Source of the DNA: Nautilus pompilius
Lineage: Eukaryota; Mollusca; Cephalopoda; Nautilida; Nautilidae
DNA: 64,000 nucleotides
Assembly: GCA_018389105.1 (NCBI GenBank)
Contig: JACATO010000591.1
Location: 1 to 64,000, forward strand
Reading direction: 5' to 3'
The notes under the pieces are model-generated. The model did no database searches. It was not told the DNA's origin and saw only the letters and a program-made list of their open reading frames with translations. Position numbers and translations under genes: made by a program. This document shows positions 1-11,115 of the stretch, piece after piece; positions within the stretch are counted from its first letter, which is position 1, and each line of letters starts with the position of its first letter.

Positions 1-1459
1 ACGCGAGAGTGATTCAGTAAACAAACTTTATAATGATAAACAACTTTCGCTGTATAGTTAGTGTGTAATAATAGCGTGGTCAGTTGTTAGAGGAAACTTG
101 TCCAGTGCTGCATGGAAAACTCATTTGAAATGAGATAATTTCATGTGGCGTTTCTTATAATTTTCTTACTTTTAGAAAAATAAATTAAAAGCATTTGCTA
201 CAGATGATTAAGTGAGAGCAGAGCCATCCATGCCTCATCAAGTTATCAAATTTTGAGAAAATGGCCCCACCTCATCCTCTCAGGGGCGCCTAAGCGACGA
301 CTTGCAGAGTTGTAGCTCCCCAACTCTAGCAGGGTCAGAAAATGATGCTGCATCTTAGTCACGTGAAAAATCTACATTCCACTGATTAGTAGCTGCAAAC
401 GCAAGACAGCTGTTGTTATGGAACTCGAGTTTCCAGGACAGATTTTAAGGTAGATTCGAAAATTCATGTCAGAAAGGGTCTGTCTTTAATTTTTGTCACA
501 CATTAGACTAAGAAAGGGAATTTAATCATGTCGCACATCGCGTGTTCTGCTACCCCAACTCCAGAGAATAAACTGGTTATCTGTCTCTGTGCATAAATGT
601 TTGTAAACTACACGTATTAGATGTCGATATCTTGAAGTGTTTGGCCATCTTGCTTCGTCAGGGATAGAAATGTTTGTTCTTGTTCGTATTTTCGATCACC
701 AAAAGCGTAGTGTGTTTTGAAGGAGCATCTTTTAGACAATGTATCAAATTATCAGTTTCCACAAAGTCTGCAGGCACCTCTCCAGCTGCTGACGTGAAGT
801 TGGGCAAATGAGTGTCAAGACATTTTTATGATGCTCAGTGGAGTTAATATCCGGACCCTGTGTAGCCGAGAAAAAAATTAACTGCAGTTCATTGCCCGTC
901 TTCCAAATTGAATGCTACATCTTCCTCCCAGCTAAGATGGTTAAGATCGAGGATCCCGATTAGCTACAAGTGTTTGTAAGAACGTATATGCAACCGGCAG
1001 GACTTAGACGTATCAATGGGTGCAGGAGTAGTTCTTCTCACGGTGGCAGACACCCATCCGCACCGAAGATTCTGTGCGCGATACCTGGTCGCACGAACAG
1101 GTGGCCGAGCCTTCTCTAAACTGGGGCCGCTTCGAGGACGTGGCCTGGCGGCGGACCTCTCTCTCACCCCACCAGGCTGCCAAGGTGCGCGCTGCACCTG
1201 ACAAAGCAGCGGCCTTCGTTTCCGGTAAGTAATCTGACTGGCTAGCTGGGACTCTTGTTTACAGGGAAGCAGAAAGGGGATTGTTGGCAAGCTCTTCGAG
1301 TGCGGCGGACAGAGGCTGGTTCTGCGTGTTCGCTACTAAGCAGGAGGATGGTAGCGTTTCCAATTAACCGGCCCCCCTCCTGGCGCGCGCCACCACGTGC
1401 TTCGAGCCCCGGTATCCGTAGAGGTGTATCACACAGTAGTATACTCGTTGTTCTTACAG
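1..1459 (+). other. Intron sequence upstream of first visible transporter exon
   Basis: No coding exon was recognised here. The stretch ends in TTCTTACAG, the acceptor of the first visible SLC2A13-like exon. The upstream exons of this gene (N-terminus and the VPVYIAE/GGQF exon) should precede it, but I found neither, so they probably lie left of the window. The short ORFs between 1000 and 1300 on both strands overlap each other and resemble nothing I know. Confidence 0.55.
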
Positions 1460-1668
1460 GTACATGCTGGGTTTGTCGGGGTTACCGTCTGTCGTTCAGT
1501 TTGTTGGCTTCGTCTTTCTGCCGGAGAGTCCTCGCTGGCTCACCAACCAGGGACGGGATGAGGAAGCCAGGAAGATTTTGGTCTCCATTAGAAAAACAGA
1601 GGAGGTAGACAGCGAGCTAAATGAGATCAAACGTTCGTGTGAAGAGTACAAACAACTGCAAGGAAACG
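1460..1668 (+). CDS. SLC2A13: SLC2A13-like exon (family exon 3): TM6 to PESPRWL loop
   Basis: Acceptor TTCTTACAG, donor ACG/GTAACT. The first base completes an Arg/Trp-type codon, then the exon reads [30 protein letters not shown] and an acidic/basic cytoplasmic stretch ([15 protein letters not shown]). It covers the end of TM6 and the intracellular loop with the PESPRWL sugar-transporter signature. Human HMIT has the same order (YMLGLA..., [17 protein letters not shown]). It ends in phase 1. Confidence 0.93.
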
Positions 1669-4600
1669 GTAACTACACTCCTTTCTCTGTCTCCGGACAT
1701 TCGCCTTTAGACTCTCCCACTCCCTTCCTTCTCTGGAACTGTCTGCTGCAGATCATCTAGCGAGGCTCGACTCTGATAGATAAGACATTTCGATCGTATA
1801 TTTATGCCAGGGTTTATGTACCTGTCGTAAAAATACCACCTGGTAGATAGACAACGTTCTCCCCGAATGCCCCTATTTCCCCCTGCTCTTGTTCATCTAG
1901 CTGGTAGATAGACAACGTTCTCCCCGAATGCCCCTATTTCCCCCTGCTCTTGTTCATCTAGCTGGTAGATAGACAACGTTCTCCTCGAATGCCCCTATTT
2001 CCCCCTGCTCTTGTTCACCTAGCTGGTAGATAGACAACGTTCTCCCCGAATGCCCCTATTTCCCCCTGCTCTTGTTCATCTAGCTGGTAGATAGACAACG
2101 TTCTCCCCGAATGCCCCTATTTCCCCCTGCTCTTGTTCATCTAGCTGGTAGATAGACAACGTTCTCCCCGAATGCCCCTATTTCCCCCTGCTCTTGTTCA
2201 TCTAGCTGGTAGATAGACAACGTTCTCCCCGAATGCCCCTATTTCCCCCTGCTCTTGTTCATCTAGCTGGTAGATAGACAACGTTCTCCCCGAATGCCCC
2301 TATTTCCCCCTGCTCTTGTTCATCTAGCTGGTAGATAGACAACGTTCTCCCCGAATGCCCCTATTTCCCCCTGCTCTTGTTCATCTAGCTGGTAGATAGA
2401 CAACGTTCTCCTCGAATGCCCCTATTTCCCCCTGCTCTTGTTCACCACTTCCGTGTCTAGCAAATTATTCATTGTCTGTAAGATACCTCAGTTTTTACAT
2501 GATGCAAAATACGTTTTCTATTCCTTTAAAGACGATCTAAGAGCATTCGTTCAGCGTTGCCATGACAATAGCGGTATGTGGCTGCCCAGATTGAGGGTCT
2601 GGAAGAAAGGAGGACAAACCGCTGGGTGGCAAACGAATGAGGCAGTAAATGGCGACAGACATCCAGGCTCTACCTAAGTTAGCCTGTGACCCAGTTTACG
2701 GTCCGTGGATTATTGGCAGGGTTGTCGTTTTCAGGAGACCCCTTTTTTCGGGTCAACATTTGGTGATCGGCGCCAGCCGATATCAAATTAAAGATCCGCT
2801 CGCCTTAGCTAATCACAACGAGGCTGAGACGAAGGGGAGCCGACGACTGCGGTGATCACCGGTGGGCGTGGCAGGTGGTTTGTCGGTGTAATTGATTTCA
2901 ACGAACCGTGCAGGTAAAAGCCAAGTAACCGGACCCGCAAACCCGAGCTGTAGTTAACGCTGTTTTATCTGCTCCTTTTTCCTAGCGGAGAGTTTGGTAC
3001 TCTTCCGGATTCTGAAAACCCCTCACGTGCGGAAAGCCCTTTTTGTAGGGTGCGGCGCCCAGTTCTTTCAACAGATGTGCGGGATCAACACGGTCATGTA
3101 AGTACTCCACAGTTTAAACGGCACGGTCACTTCTCGCCCTACCACAAGGGGCCTCGTAAAGGGGCGCGTATCTTGTCGGGCGGTGGGGTCTTCCGCCCGG
3201 GACAGAGCAGTGCGATACCCGACGACCGTGGTCAACTCGGGTAGAGCAGCTGCCTTACCACGGCAGTTCTCGTCAGATGTTGCCTCAGAACCTTCTGGTA
3301 CCTTATAAGTCTTTATTTGGGGCTGTTTTCAGAATTAAGGGAGCAGCGAGCACGCAGTGAGATCCAAATAACAACACGGAATCATGCGACAGTTAATGAC
3401 AAATTTTGTTCGTCTAAATAACTTACGGACACGTCAGGTTAGGCACTAAATCACACCAGTCCCCTATCGGGACCCGTAATTAGGCCCGCCCCGCCACCAA
3501 ACCTGATTAATGGTAGAACTACAAGCGACGGGTTTCGCCAGTGACCGGATAAGGAACCAGTTAAAGGATACAGCTGCTGCCGAAAGTTTGCGCCGCGTTC
3601 TCCCTGCGATGAGATCGCGTGAAGGGCCCGACAGAATGTTTGCTTGTTTTATTTTTCTGATATTTCTGGAAGAATGGATATCGTTTCGTGGGTTTCTCCG
3701 CAGAAGTCGGTCGCAAACGGAGTAGGCGTCTTTAAGGGTGTTTCTGTTGGGAGACGTGGCGAGGAGAAGGGCCAGTAATGGCGCCGATTACCGATCCGTC
3801 GAGGGGTAGATTACAAAAAAAGAAAAAGAGAGAAAAAAAGTCTTTTGATATCACAAAACTAAAGGTGGCCCAACCTTTCCCTCTACTGTACAGAGGCGTC
3901 TTCCTCGTGCTCTGGTTACTGGTGAGAATCTAGAGGTTGGAACAAGTTTCCCGAGCCTGTACGGCCATCGTTTATAGAGCTCAGCCTGGTTCCTGCACTG
4001 ACCCTACTCTTGGCCTGGCAGCCCCCCCCAGAACAACAGCAGGAAACGAGAGAATCCGTTAACTAAACACGCAGAACAAGGAAATAGAACGCGCCCAGGG
4101 GAAATGGACCGTTGCGGGTATCGCACCTTTGTGACCGAAGATCGGCACCGCGCAGGAAGCCAATACAAAGCAAAGCAATTCAGACGTATCGGCGAATACT
4201 CGGTAGCCCTATTTATTAACTCGAACTGGCCGTTGTTATCTCGTTTGTACCAGAAAGGTCTCAAGAAGACAGCGTTGGTTCTAAGTACAGATTTTAGCAT
4301 GGAAAATCGGCTGGACCAGGGAAAAGTCTTCGGCTTTGAAGCGAGTGGCGCCACTTTCCCAGCACCTTCCCGCTGATGTTCTTGAGAGTGAGACACCTGC
4401 CGAGCCCTTCCTCAGCAGGTGACTGGTAATAAAATCGTACAAAATGCTTTCATTTTAAACAGCTGCACAGAATCATAAAGTTGAGTTAGTCTGTATGTAT
4501 ATATATTGACCGTCCTCGAAGATCCGGCAGGCAGACGAGGATGCTGACGGGGCCGTTGTCCGTTGTCCACAGCCTCCATCGGAGGTCTCCGGCCGTGTTT

Positions 4601-7600
4601 CAGTGATGCGCTATTTACAAACAGTAAAGCGGTGGTTCTTCCGATCTCCTCATCCGTAGGTAGCAGATGTAACCCATGAAACTTTAGCTCGCTGCGCCAA
4701 CGGAGATTCCACCCGATTAAACGCCAATTTGTGTGATGCTAAAACCACCTGCCTATCGGGGAGCCCGGATTTTGGGGACGTTCGTGTTTTTCGAGATAAG
4801 TAACGGAGCCGACCGCCCGTTAGCCTGGTGACTAGACGGCTAGCAGCCGATCCTCCTGGATCTCTGTCGCGGATAGACCGACACGCGCCTTCGGTCGATA
4901 GATAGCGGGTCTTGGTTCGGAGCCGAATGCGTTAGCCGATCTTTTCACGTTGCAATGCTTTTGTAAATGATGCCGGAGTCATCACGGAGTCGAGGTGATT
5001 GTTCATAAGTTCACTTAGTGCGTGGAATCAGACCACCGCCCTTCGGAGTTCTGGTGGACTGACTGTCGGTTCCTTTTACTTGAGGTGCATCCTTCTGAAT
5101 GTATTTGACTGTTTTTCTTGGCTTACCGAAGCGACTGGGATTAGAGTACAGGTATAATCTCCGACATCTTTTCTTCAAGTATACACTAATAACCAGTTCT
5201 CTCTCTCTCCCTCCCTGAAAAACCAGAACGTCCTCGAAAGAAAGCTGCAATGGACCGTTCGTCTTCTTTTCCATCCGCAGATATTACAGCGCCACGATCA
5301 TCAAGATGGCGGGAGTGAGAGACGACAGCCAGGCCATCTGGTACTCCAGTATCATCGGCGTGGTGAACGTCTGCTTTACCCTGGCGGGCGTCCTGCTGGT
5401 GGAGCGCCAGGGAAGAAAGCTGATGATGGTCGGAAGTCTTCTAGGTGAATCTCGCCTGAAAATACCACTGCGATAATGCAGAGAGCTAAGTACTAATTGG
5501 TGTCCACAGGTAGAACAGCTTCTGGTGATGCCTTTTGGCGCCAGGTAGTTTGCGCAAAACTAAGGTGAAGAGAAATTAATGACAACAACAACAAAATAAG
5601 ATACACCTGAGAGATGTAGGGGGAGACAACCATGAATGATGTTCTGCACGCGTGCCCTGTTTGTGCTAAGTGGAATCCTAATTAGATTTTTGATTAATTC
5701 TGTAATACTCGGTTAGTAACTTTTAATAGTTTTGTTCAGTTTCTCCTTTTTCCTAAAGCTGTACTTCGTCTAGACCTCTACCATCGCACTATTCTCTTAA
5801 AATGTTAGTATTTAGTATACGAAAAATAGATCTTTTACATAAATGGAGTTTCGTGCAGCTTCTCTGTAAATCCAAAGCGGATGTATTCAATTATCGTAAT
5901 CGATAAAATGCCTCTTTGCTATAATACAAACATCGTAAAAGCTTTATTTTTAAAATTAACCCAAGCCAGCTAAATTGATTTTTCTAATGTCACATACGTA
6001 GTTATCTCCTCCTGACCAAGAGTTACATCGCATACTTTGGCGAACAATTATTCGTGAAGCTACTATGGTAATTTTATTGCATACAATTAGAAAAGTGTCA
6101 ATGAATGACTATTAGAGAGACTGTAAAGCGTTCGCTGTAAATTCGGAACTTAAAATTATTTGAAAATTTTTGTTCCAGCCCAAAATCTAAGTCTAGTGGA
6201 CTAATCTGTCTGGTCTTTGTTCATTACGTATTATCGAATAGATGTTGGATCTAACGCTTTAAATTTTCTCCGATTTCAAGCGAATTGCATTAAAACGATT
6301 GCGGCGGTGACTGTTTTCCATCGTTTATGTCGGGGCTGTGGGGACTTCTTTGCAATAAGTCAGCAACAAGAATAAGAATGCTAAGGGAGCTTTAAAGGCA
6401 GACATAATTGATACAAATACTACAAAGAAATGTTGTTATGGTAAAATAAGCTGAGCAAAAAAAAACAAAAAAACAAACAGAAACGAGATGTTACCCTTTA
6501 AATATTGAGATTGATTCAGATAACCCGCTTCCGGCTGATTTGTCTCCTTTATTCTCCCCTTCACAGGTGTCACGATCAGCTGTGTCGTGCTGGCCATCGG
6601 CTTCCAGCTTTCCGCCACGCACGCGCCGTCCGTCACGACGTTCGAGAACGACACCTCCACCGACGGCCGCTGCGCGAGCTACCGGTAACCAGTGATCCCT
6701 GCCACAAGACTTCATCTTTAGTGGCTGGCATAAAGAACCAAAAGTCCGGCCCTCGATATTTTTTTTTTTCTCGTGCTTAATCTTCTTTATGCGAGTCGAT
6801 TAAAGGTGAAGTAAACGTCAGCTTTTCGTCCAGTGCCCAAGACTCGTATAAGATACACAGACAGAGGTGGGGCCATGAAATACGGTACCGCAGGTGTTAA
6901 TAGGCCAGCACCATACTACCGAGCGCGAGTAATCAGCCGTGGGCGGCATGTGCCACGGCAAACCCACCCAGCTGTAAGTAAACGGGAAAAGCTGAAAGAA
7001 CGCAAAAACAAGTTCGCAAAACCAGAACTTTCAAACGTCACGACATCAGCCGTATATTTGCTAGAACTGCAACCTCAAGCCCTTGGTTTCTCTATGGTGG
7101 CGCCAACCCGCTTGTGTTCTAGCGGCTGCAGGTGACTTTCGTAGTTTCTCCCGCATCATCAGCTGTTTAGCACGGACAAAGATTGAAAAGGGTTCTTCTC
7201 TTAGCTTTATGCTCTCTGTTCTTTCAGAGATCTTGCAAGGAAAACTTTTTAAAATCTTTCTATTTCGTGAACTAGCCACGCACTTGTTTAACCGGCTTAA
7301 CCAGGCCAATGCGGCCATTGAATAGGGAACCAGAGATTTCCAACCACTTCCTCGTGCGGAGTTCGGGGGACATCACCACGTGACTTGTTTGCTACCCGGT
7401 TATTCCATAAGTAGACCGACTGCAGAAGGCGGCACGGTGTGGCATGGTTAACTTACTGGACCTGCCACGGTTGAGAAGTTCGCCCGACTGAGACCGGTTT
7501 GGCTGGACATATTTTCCCTTGAGCTTCCTCCCACATCTAAATGGTGAAGAATTCGGGTAGGAATTTTCCGGGGATTTATGACAGAGGATTCTGTGAATAA

Positions 7601-10600
7601 CTCTTAAATAGCTTGCAACTCGATTACGCTTCCACCCGCCTCAACCGTATCCAGGTCACTAGCTTGGTCACCAAGGTAGATGCTGCCATGTTTTCAAAGC
7701 AATATCCATTGTAATAAAACGAATAAATGGTAGAATAAACAGACTGCAGCTATTTTCGGACTACGTGTATCGAAGTTTCTAAACCTTGCGCCGTGTGTGC
7801 TATTTATTAACAATTTTTCTTTGAAAAAAATCTTTTTAGAAACTGCTTTAAATGCATCGAAGATACTTATTGCGGTTACTGCTACATCCCTAAGGATCAT
7901 TTGAGTACCAATGGCTCTTGCCTTCCAACAGATCCAGAAAAAAATACACAGTCCACTTGGGGGCGCTGCAACAGAACAGAGGTGCTCTCAGAAAGACTGC
8001 AGTGGGGATACGACTTCTGCCCAACAAACTACTACTGGATGCCAATACTTGGTCTGGCTATGTACGTTATGTTTTTCGCTCCAGGTATGTTTTACTTAGA
8101 TGATAATAAAAAAAAATCAGCATGTTATTTATCCGAAAATTACAGTGAAATTAGATATTTTGACATTAGTTTAAACTATCAACTGCAATGAAAATTTGAA
8201 AATCTAGTGCGAGCTGCCAAGTTTAAGCCAAATGAATGTTTTTAAAATCTGTTTTTTTTATCCCATTTTATAAATTTGTTTGGTACGACAAACTCTTTTT
8301 GATTTTGTTTCGTTAGTTCTTGCTTTCTTCCGTCCCACGCGATCCAGGTATGGGACCGATGCCGTGGGTGATCAATTCGGAGATCTATCCTATGTGGGCG
8401 AGAAGCACAGGTAACGGCATGGCCACAGCAATGAACTGGGTCTGTAATCTGATAATTTCCATGACTTTCATCACCTTGACAGAGGTCATCACGAAATACG
8501 GTGAGTAAGATTTATTTCTGGAATGCCTATAACGGTAAACGATTTTTAGAGCAAAAGAGCAGCTACAGATAGGCTGAGTACGTAGCTGGAAAATGCTGCT
8601 TATTGGAATCTGGGCTAAGACGATTTTTTTCTTTAGAAATTAGAAAAGCCTTCAACTACTTTTGAAAAGAAGCACATGGGAAGTTGAAGCACGGAATGAA
8701 TGATAAGACAAATTTAAAAAAAAGATAAATATCTTCAGTATCAAAGCTTTGGATAACGTTAATCAAGATGAAGCCAAATCGGTAGCTTTTAAATCACAGA
8801 ACTAGTGAGCGCATGGTCTGGACGAAGTTCAGAATGTCTGGTTAAAGAACTCCGCGGAGCTGACACCAGAATGGGTCTCGCCATGCTACCATAAAATATT
8901 ATAGGTTCGCTACTTATCTTCCAACTACATTGGTGATTAAAGAGAGAATTTACAAATATTTAAAGACAACAGCATTTTTCTAATAGGACAGAACGAATGC
9001 ACGTGAGAATCACACGGAGGTAAGTAAAGAACAGCTTCTCAACTGGATTCTGAAATCCATGGAATATTACAAAATATTTTTAAAATTCACGGTGTGCGAT
9101 TCCCAGACGGGAGATACAAAAAGGTATGTGCTACCTTTATTTAATGACTGCGTTAAATTCTACTTGGCATTGTTTCAAATGATTCCCCATTACTGTCTAT
9201 GTGTTCCCAAATGGATTTGAATCAAAAGAATTCTCAGATTAGTCTTCGAACTACTGCATATTATTGTTCTTGAACCAGAAGACATTCTTTGAAATGGCGA
9301 CCAAAAGTTACCATCAGGCTGGATTTTTTTTTAAAACGAATTCTATAAAATATATATTTTTAAAGATTCAGATAAAATTTGTATTCTTCGATGTTACTTT
9401 TGTTAGAATTATCAAAACGACTTAATGTTTGGCAGAGAAACAGGCCCCAGACGACGGGATTTTCTGGACGATTCTGGGTTAGTGAAATTCAGTTTGACAT
9501 ACATCTATAAATTTCCTTCTGATTCCCAAAGCTTCACGATTACCCAAAAGATTAAGTAGAATTTCATTTGCAAATAGCACTTTACTCCAATCTTTTGCTA
9601 GTCAGTTTTGGAAATCGTCACAAAATTGAAATCCTTTTTGTCTTTGTATGGCAAAAAAAGTTTGTGTTTTTTTTTAGCTGAGATGTGCGATTTGAAGCCC
9701 ATTCTTACCGAATACTTCCATACGTATCCAATATATTTCAGCAACATTTTCTTCGATATCTTTAACTTATATAACGTTTAAGAGAAACCTTATCCTTTTC
9801 TTGAAGTCTAGCCAGAAATCTGTAACACTTTATTTGTCGACATAACTTTAGTTTTTCTTAATTATTCCAATAATCCCGTCAACAGCTTTTACTGGAAGAC
9901 CACGATTTCAACAATTCCTGAACGTGCCAGCCAGCCTTACTTCGACACATGTTGAATTTTTCTGCCTTTCCACTCAGCTTTTCACAAACCTCAGCGTTGA
10001 TCGAGGATGCTGATGCGCGGATGTCTACTTCCAATATATGGAAGAGTTGTGAAGAAATATTTAGAAATCTCCAACATTTTTTTTTTTAGATTGAAAAAAA
10101 AGAAAAAAACAGTTTTCGCAGCATGACAGAAATATCAGGAATCGTCCAAAATATAATGGGAAGTTCGGGATATTCTGATTGATAGGAGCTTTTTGTCGTT
10201 GCAAATAACAGCTATTCGTTTGAAACAGCTATTTCCCAAGTATTTAGGGTTAGGGTTAGGTTTGAATAGTGAACCTAATTTTATTGCTTGACAATTTAGA
10301 CGGATTCTCCCATAAAAGCAAACACCGAGTGAGACAGATTGACCGGCCATCAAGAGAGGATTTAATTTAGAACTAAACCCAGTTTCTTCTTTTATAAGTG
10401 ATATCTTTTGGAAGGGTATGCTTGAGTATACATATCGTTTGGCACATTAGAAAAACATGGTTTATTAATTCTTCTTGCAGTCCTCACTTTTTGTTTAAAA
10501 CCACTTGGTTCCGTAAGCTGACACGGGGAGCTTGTTGCCAGCACATACTGTAGATAGTAATAGTGGCGGAACCAAAGTGCAGATTAACAGTAAATAAAAA

Positions 10601-11050
10601 TCGGCTTTTACCGTTTACTGTACCGTAGGCGAAAGTATTAGAGAAAAGACTTATATTTCTTAGTTATCCTTCGATAGTTCCCACCCTACTCTGCACTCTT
10701 ATAAATAACTAATCCCAAGATGGAGTTCACAGGGGCCATGTTTTGGCACCGTATTCTGTTGAGCCAGATACATAACAGGCTGATGATCTAACTTTCCAGT
10801 GCCGTCATTATGACTCTACTTCTGAACAGACAGAGTAGAACGAATTCAATATGCTTGATTTTCCTTCCCTTCAGGTACTTTCTGGTTATTCACGGGTATC
10901 TGCGGTGTTGGGCTCCTCTTCCTGTTGCTAGCTCTGCCGGAGACAATGAACAAGTCCCTGGAAGAAGTTGAAGAGCTCTTCAAGATAGGAGGCAAGAACA
11001 GAGTGATTAGTGGGCGTGTAGAGGAAAAAACGGAATGTACAAAGTTTTGA
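1460..11050 (+). CDS. SLC2A13: SLC2A13-like proton/myo-inositol cotransporter, C-terminal part, 7 exons (5' end outside window)
   Basis: Predicted H+/myo-inositol symporter of the major facilitator (GLUT) family at the cell membrane. Coding exons: 1460-1668, 2986-3097, 5281-5444, 6567-6684, 7840-8084, 8348-8500, 10875-11050. All introns are GT..AG and the phases agree (1,2,1,2,1,1), giving 1177 coding bases, about 392 codons including the stop. Landmarks in order: FLPESPRWL, the long TM6-7 loop, [18 protein letters not shown], the VERQGRR loop, a cysteine-rich extracellular loop with three N-glycosylation sequons, [23 protein letters not shown], and [16 protein letters not shown] before the stop. 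The cysteine-rich loop and the ARSTGN motif separate HMIT from ordinary GLUTs. About 200 N-terminal residues are missing, so the gene starts left of position 1 or was separated from its 5' part. A matching first exon lies downstream at 39030-39468. Confidence 0.93.
1669..2985 (+). other. Intron with 61-bp tandem array
   Basis: 1317-bp intron from GTAACT to TTTTTCCTAG. About 600 bp of it (1840-2446) is a 61-bp tandem repeat. The remainder (1669-1839 and 2447-2985) shows nothing I recognise. Confidence 0.85.
1840..2446 (+). repeat. 61-bp tandem repeat, about 10 copies
   Basis: The unit begins CTGGTAGATAGACAACGTTC and ends near TTGTTCATCTAG. Copies start at 1840, 1901, 1962, 2023, 2084, 2145, 2206, 2267, 2328 and 2389, exactly 61 bases apart, and are almost identical. 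Copies 3 and 10 share two variants (CTCCTCG for CTCCCCG, and TTCACC for TTCATC), seven units apart, which suggests multi-unit duplication or conversion. It lies wholly in an intron and carries no coding signal. Confidence 0.97.
2986..3097 (+). CDS. SLC2A13: SLC2A13-like exon: TM7 start, QQMCGIN motif
   Basis: Acceptor TTTTTCCTAG, donor CAT/GTAAGT. In frame it reads [20 protein letters not shown], then [16 protein letters not shown]. This covers the loop before TM7 and the QQxxGIN substrate-binding motif of GLUT transporters; human HMIT has FQQLSGINT. The exon is 112 nt, enters in phase 1 and leaves in phase 2 (AT joined to A of the next exon gives Ile). Confidence 0.93.
3098..5280 (+). other. 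Intron, 2.2 kb
   Basis: Runs from GTAAGT to CCATCCGCAG. It is CpG-containing and of mixed composition. The short ORFs on both strands (for example 4004-4396 minus and 4104-4376 plus) overlap each other and match no family I know. No repeat or RNA gene was recognised. Confidence 0.8.
5281..5444 (+). CDS. SLC2A13: SLC2A13-like exon: TM7-TM8 and VERQGRR loop
   Basis: Acceptor CCATCCGCAG, donor CTAG/GTGAAT. Reads [15 protein letters not shown], then [20 protein letters not shown], then [14 protein letters not shown]. The E-R-x-G-R-R motif is the loop signature of the second MFS half (human HMIT: VEKVGRRKL). It is 164 nt and leaves in phase 1, the single G being completed by GT of the next exon to give Gly. 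Confidence 0.94.
5445..6566 (+). other. Intron, 1.1 kb
   Basis: AT-rich intron from GTGAAT to CCCCTTCACAG. No repeat, RNA gene or extra exon recognised. Confidence 0.8.
6567..6684 (+). CDS. SLC2A13: SLC2A13-like exon: TM9 and start of extracellular loop
   Basis: Acceptor CCCCTTCACAG, donor TACCG/GTAACC. Reads [20 protein letters not shown], then [20 protein letters not shown]. This is TM9 followed by the start of the long extracellular loop specific to HMIT, with an N-glycosylation sequon (NDT) and the first loop cysteine. The longest ORF across this stretch (6505-6780) is in another frame and is not the gene. Leaves in phase 2. Confidence 0.9.
6685..7839 (+). other. Intron with one SINE-like copy
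   Basis: 1155-bp intron from GTAACC to ATCTTTTTAG. It contains the SINE-like copy at 7439-7560. Overlapping ORFs on both strands around 7061-7325 look like chance. Confidence 0.8.
7439..7560 (+). mobile_element. SINE-like element with tRNA-derived head
   Basis: A box A-like GTGGCATGGTTAAC and a weak box B-like AGTTCGCCCGA are followed by a tail with CTTCCTCCCACATCTAAA and AATTCGGGTAGGAATTTTC. The same head and tail, mutated, recur at 59834-60020 (+) and 43545-43672 (-). Shared order across three loci supports a dispersed SINE family. The ends were not defined and no target-site duplication was found. Confidence 0.5.
7840..8084 (+). CDS. SLC2A13: SLC2A13-like exon: cysteine-rich (PSI-like) loop and TM10 start
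   Basis: Acceptor ATCTTTTTAG, donor CCAG/GTATGT. Reads [19 protein letters not shown], then [30 protein letters not shown] and MYVMFFAPG. The Cys spacing matches the extracellular loop of human HMIT (YCNECMLDPDCGFCY ... WGRC ... FCPT), a PSI/plexin-like fold found in HMIT but not in class I GLUTs. NGS and NRT are further N-glycosylation sequons. Translation is open from 7841, and the real exon starts before the first ATG. Confidence 0.94.
8348..8500 (+). CDS. SLC2A13: SLC2A13-like exon: GPMPW / [12 protein letters not shown]
   Basis: Acceptor CGATCCAG, donor TACG/GTGAGT. Reads [20 protein letters not shown], then [15 protein letters not shown] and TEVITKYG. It covers TM10-TM11. The GPxPW motif and the E-I-Y-P-x-W-A-R motif are hallmarks of sugar porters and are nearly identical to HMIT. 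Phase 1 at both ends; 153 nt. Confidence 0.95.
8501..10874 (+). other. Intron, 2.4 kb
   Basis: AT-rich intron from GTGAGT to CCCTTCAG. It holds a short TTAGGG run at 10244-10260. No further exon, RNA gene or transposon was recognised. Confidence 0.8.
10244..10260 (+). repeat. Short interstitial telomere-like TTAGGG run
   Basis: Two complete TTAGGG units and a partial third (17 bp). This is the metazoan telomere motif, but so short a run can arise by chance. Confidence 0.6.
10875..11050 (+). CDS. SLC2A13: SLC2A13-like terminal coding exon, TM12 and C-terminus
   Basis: Acceptor TTCCCTTCAG. Reads [20 protein letters not shown], then [15 protein letters not shown], a short tail ending EEKTECTKF, and TGA at 11048-11050. 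TM12 is followed by the usual C-terminal acidic helix (human: LPETKGKKLEEIESLF). The canonical PETKG motif reads PETMN here. The tail is shorter than that of human HMIT. Confidence 0.94.
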
Positions 11051-11109
11051 TGACTGGAGACTTTAGTTACTGTTATAAGACAGAACCAGACAAAGCCGGT
11101 TTTAATGAA

Positions 11110-11115
11110 AATAAA
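11110..11115 (+). terminator. Polyadenylation signal AATAAA
   Basis: Canonical AATAAA 60 bases after the stop codon of the transporter gene, followed by T-rich sequence near 11130-11165. This would give a very short 3' UTR. Longer isoforms using later signals cannot be excluded. Confidence 0.5.
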
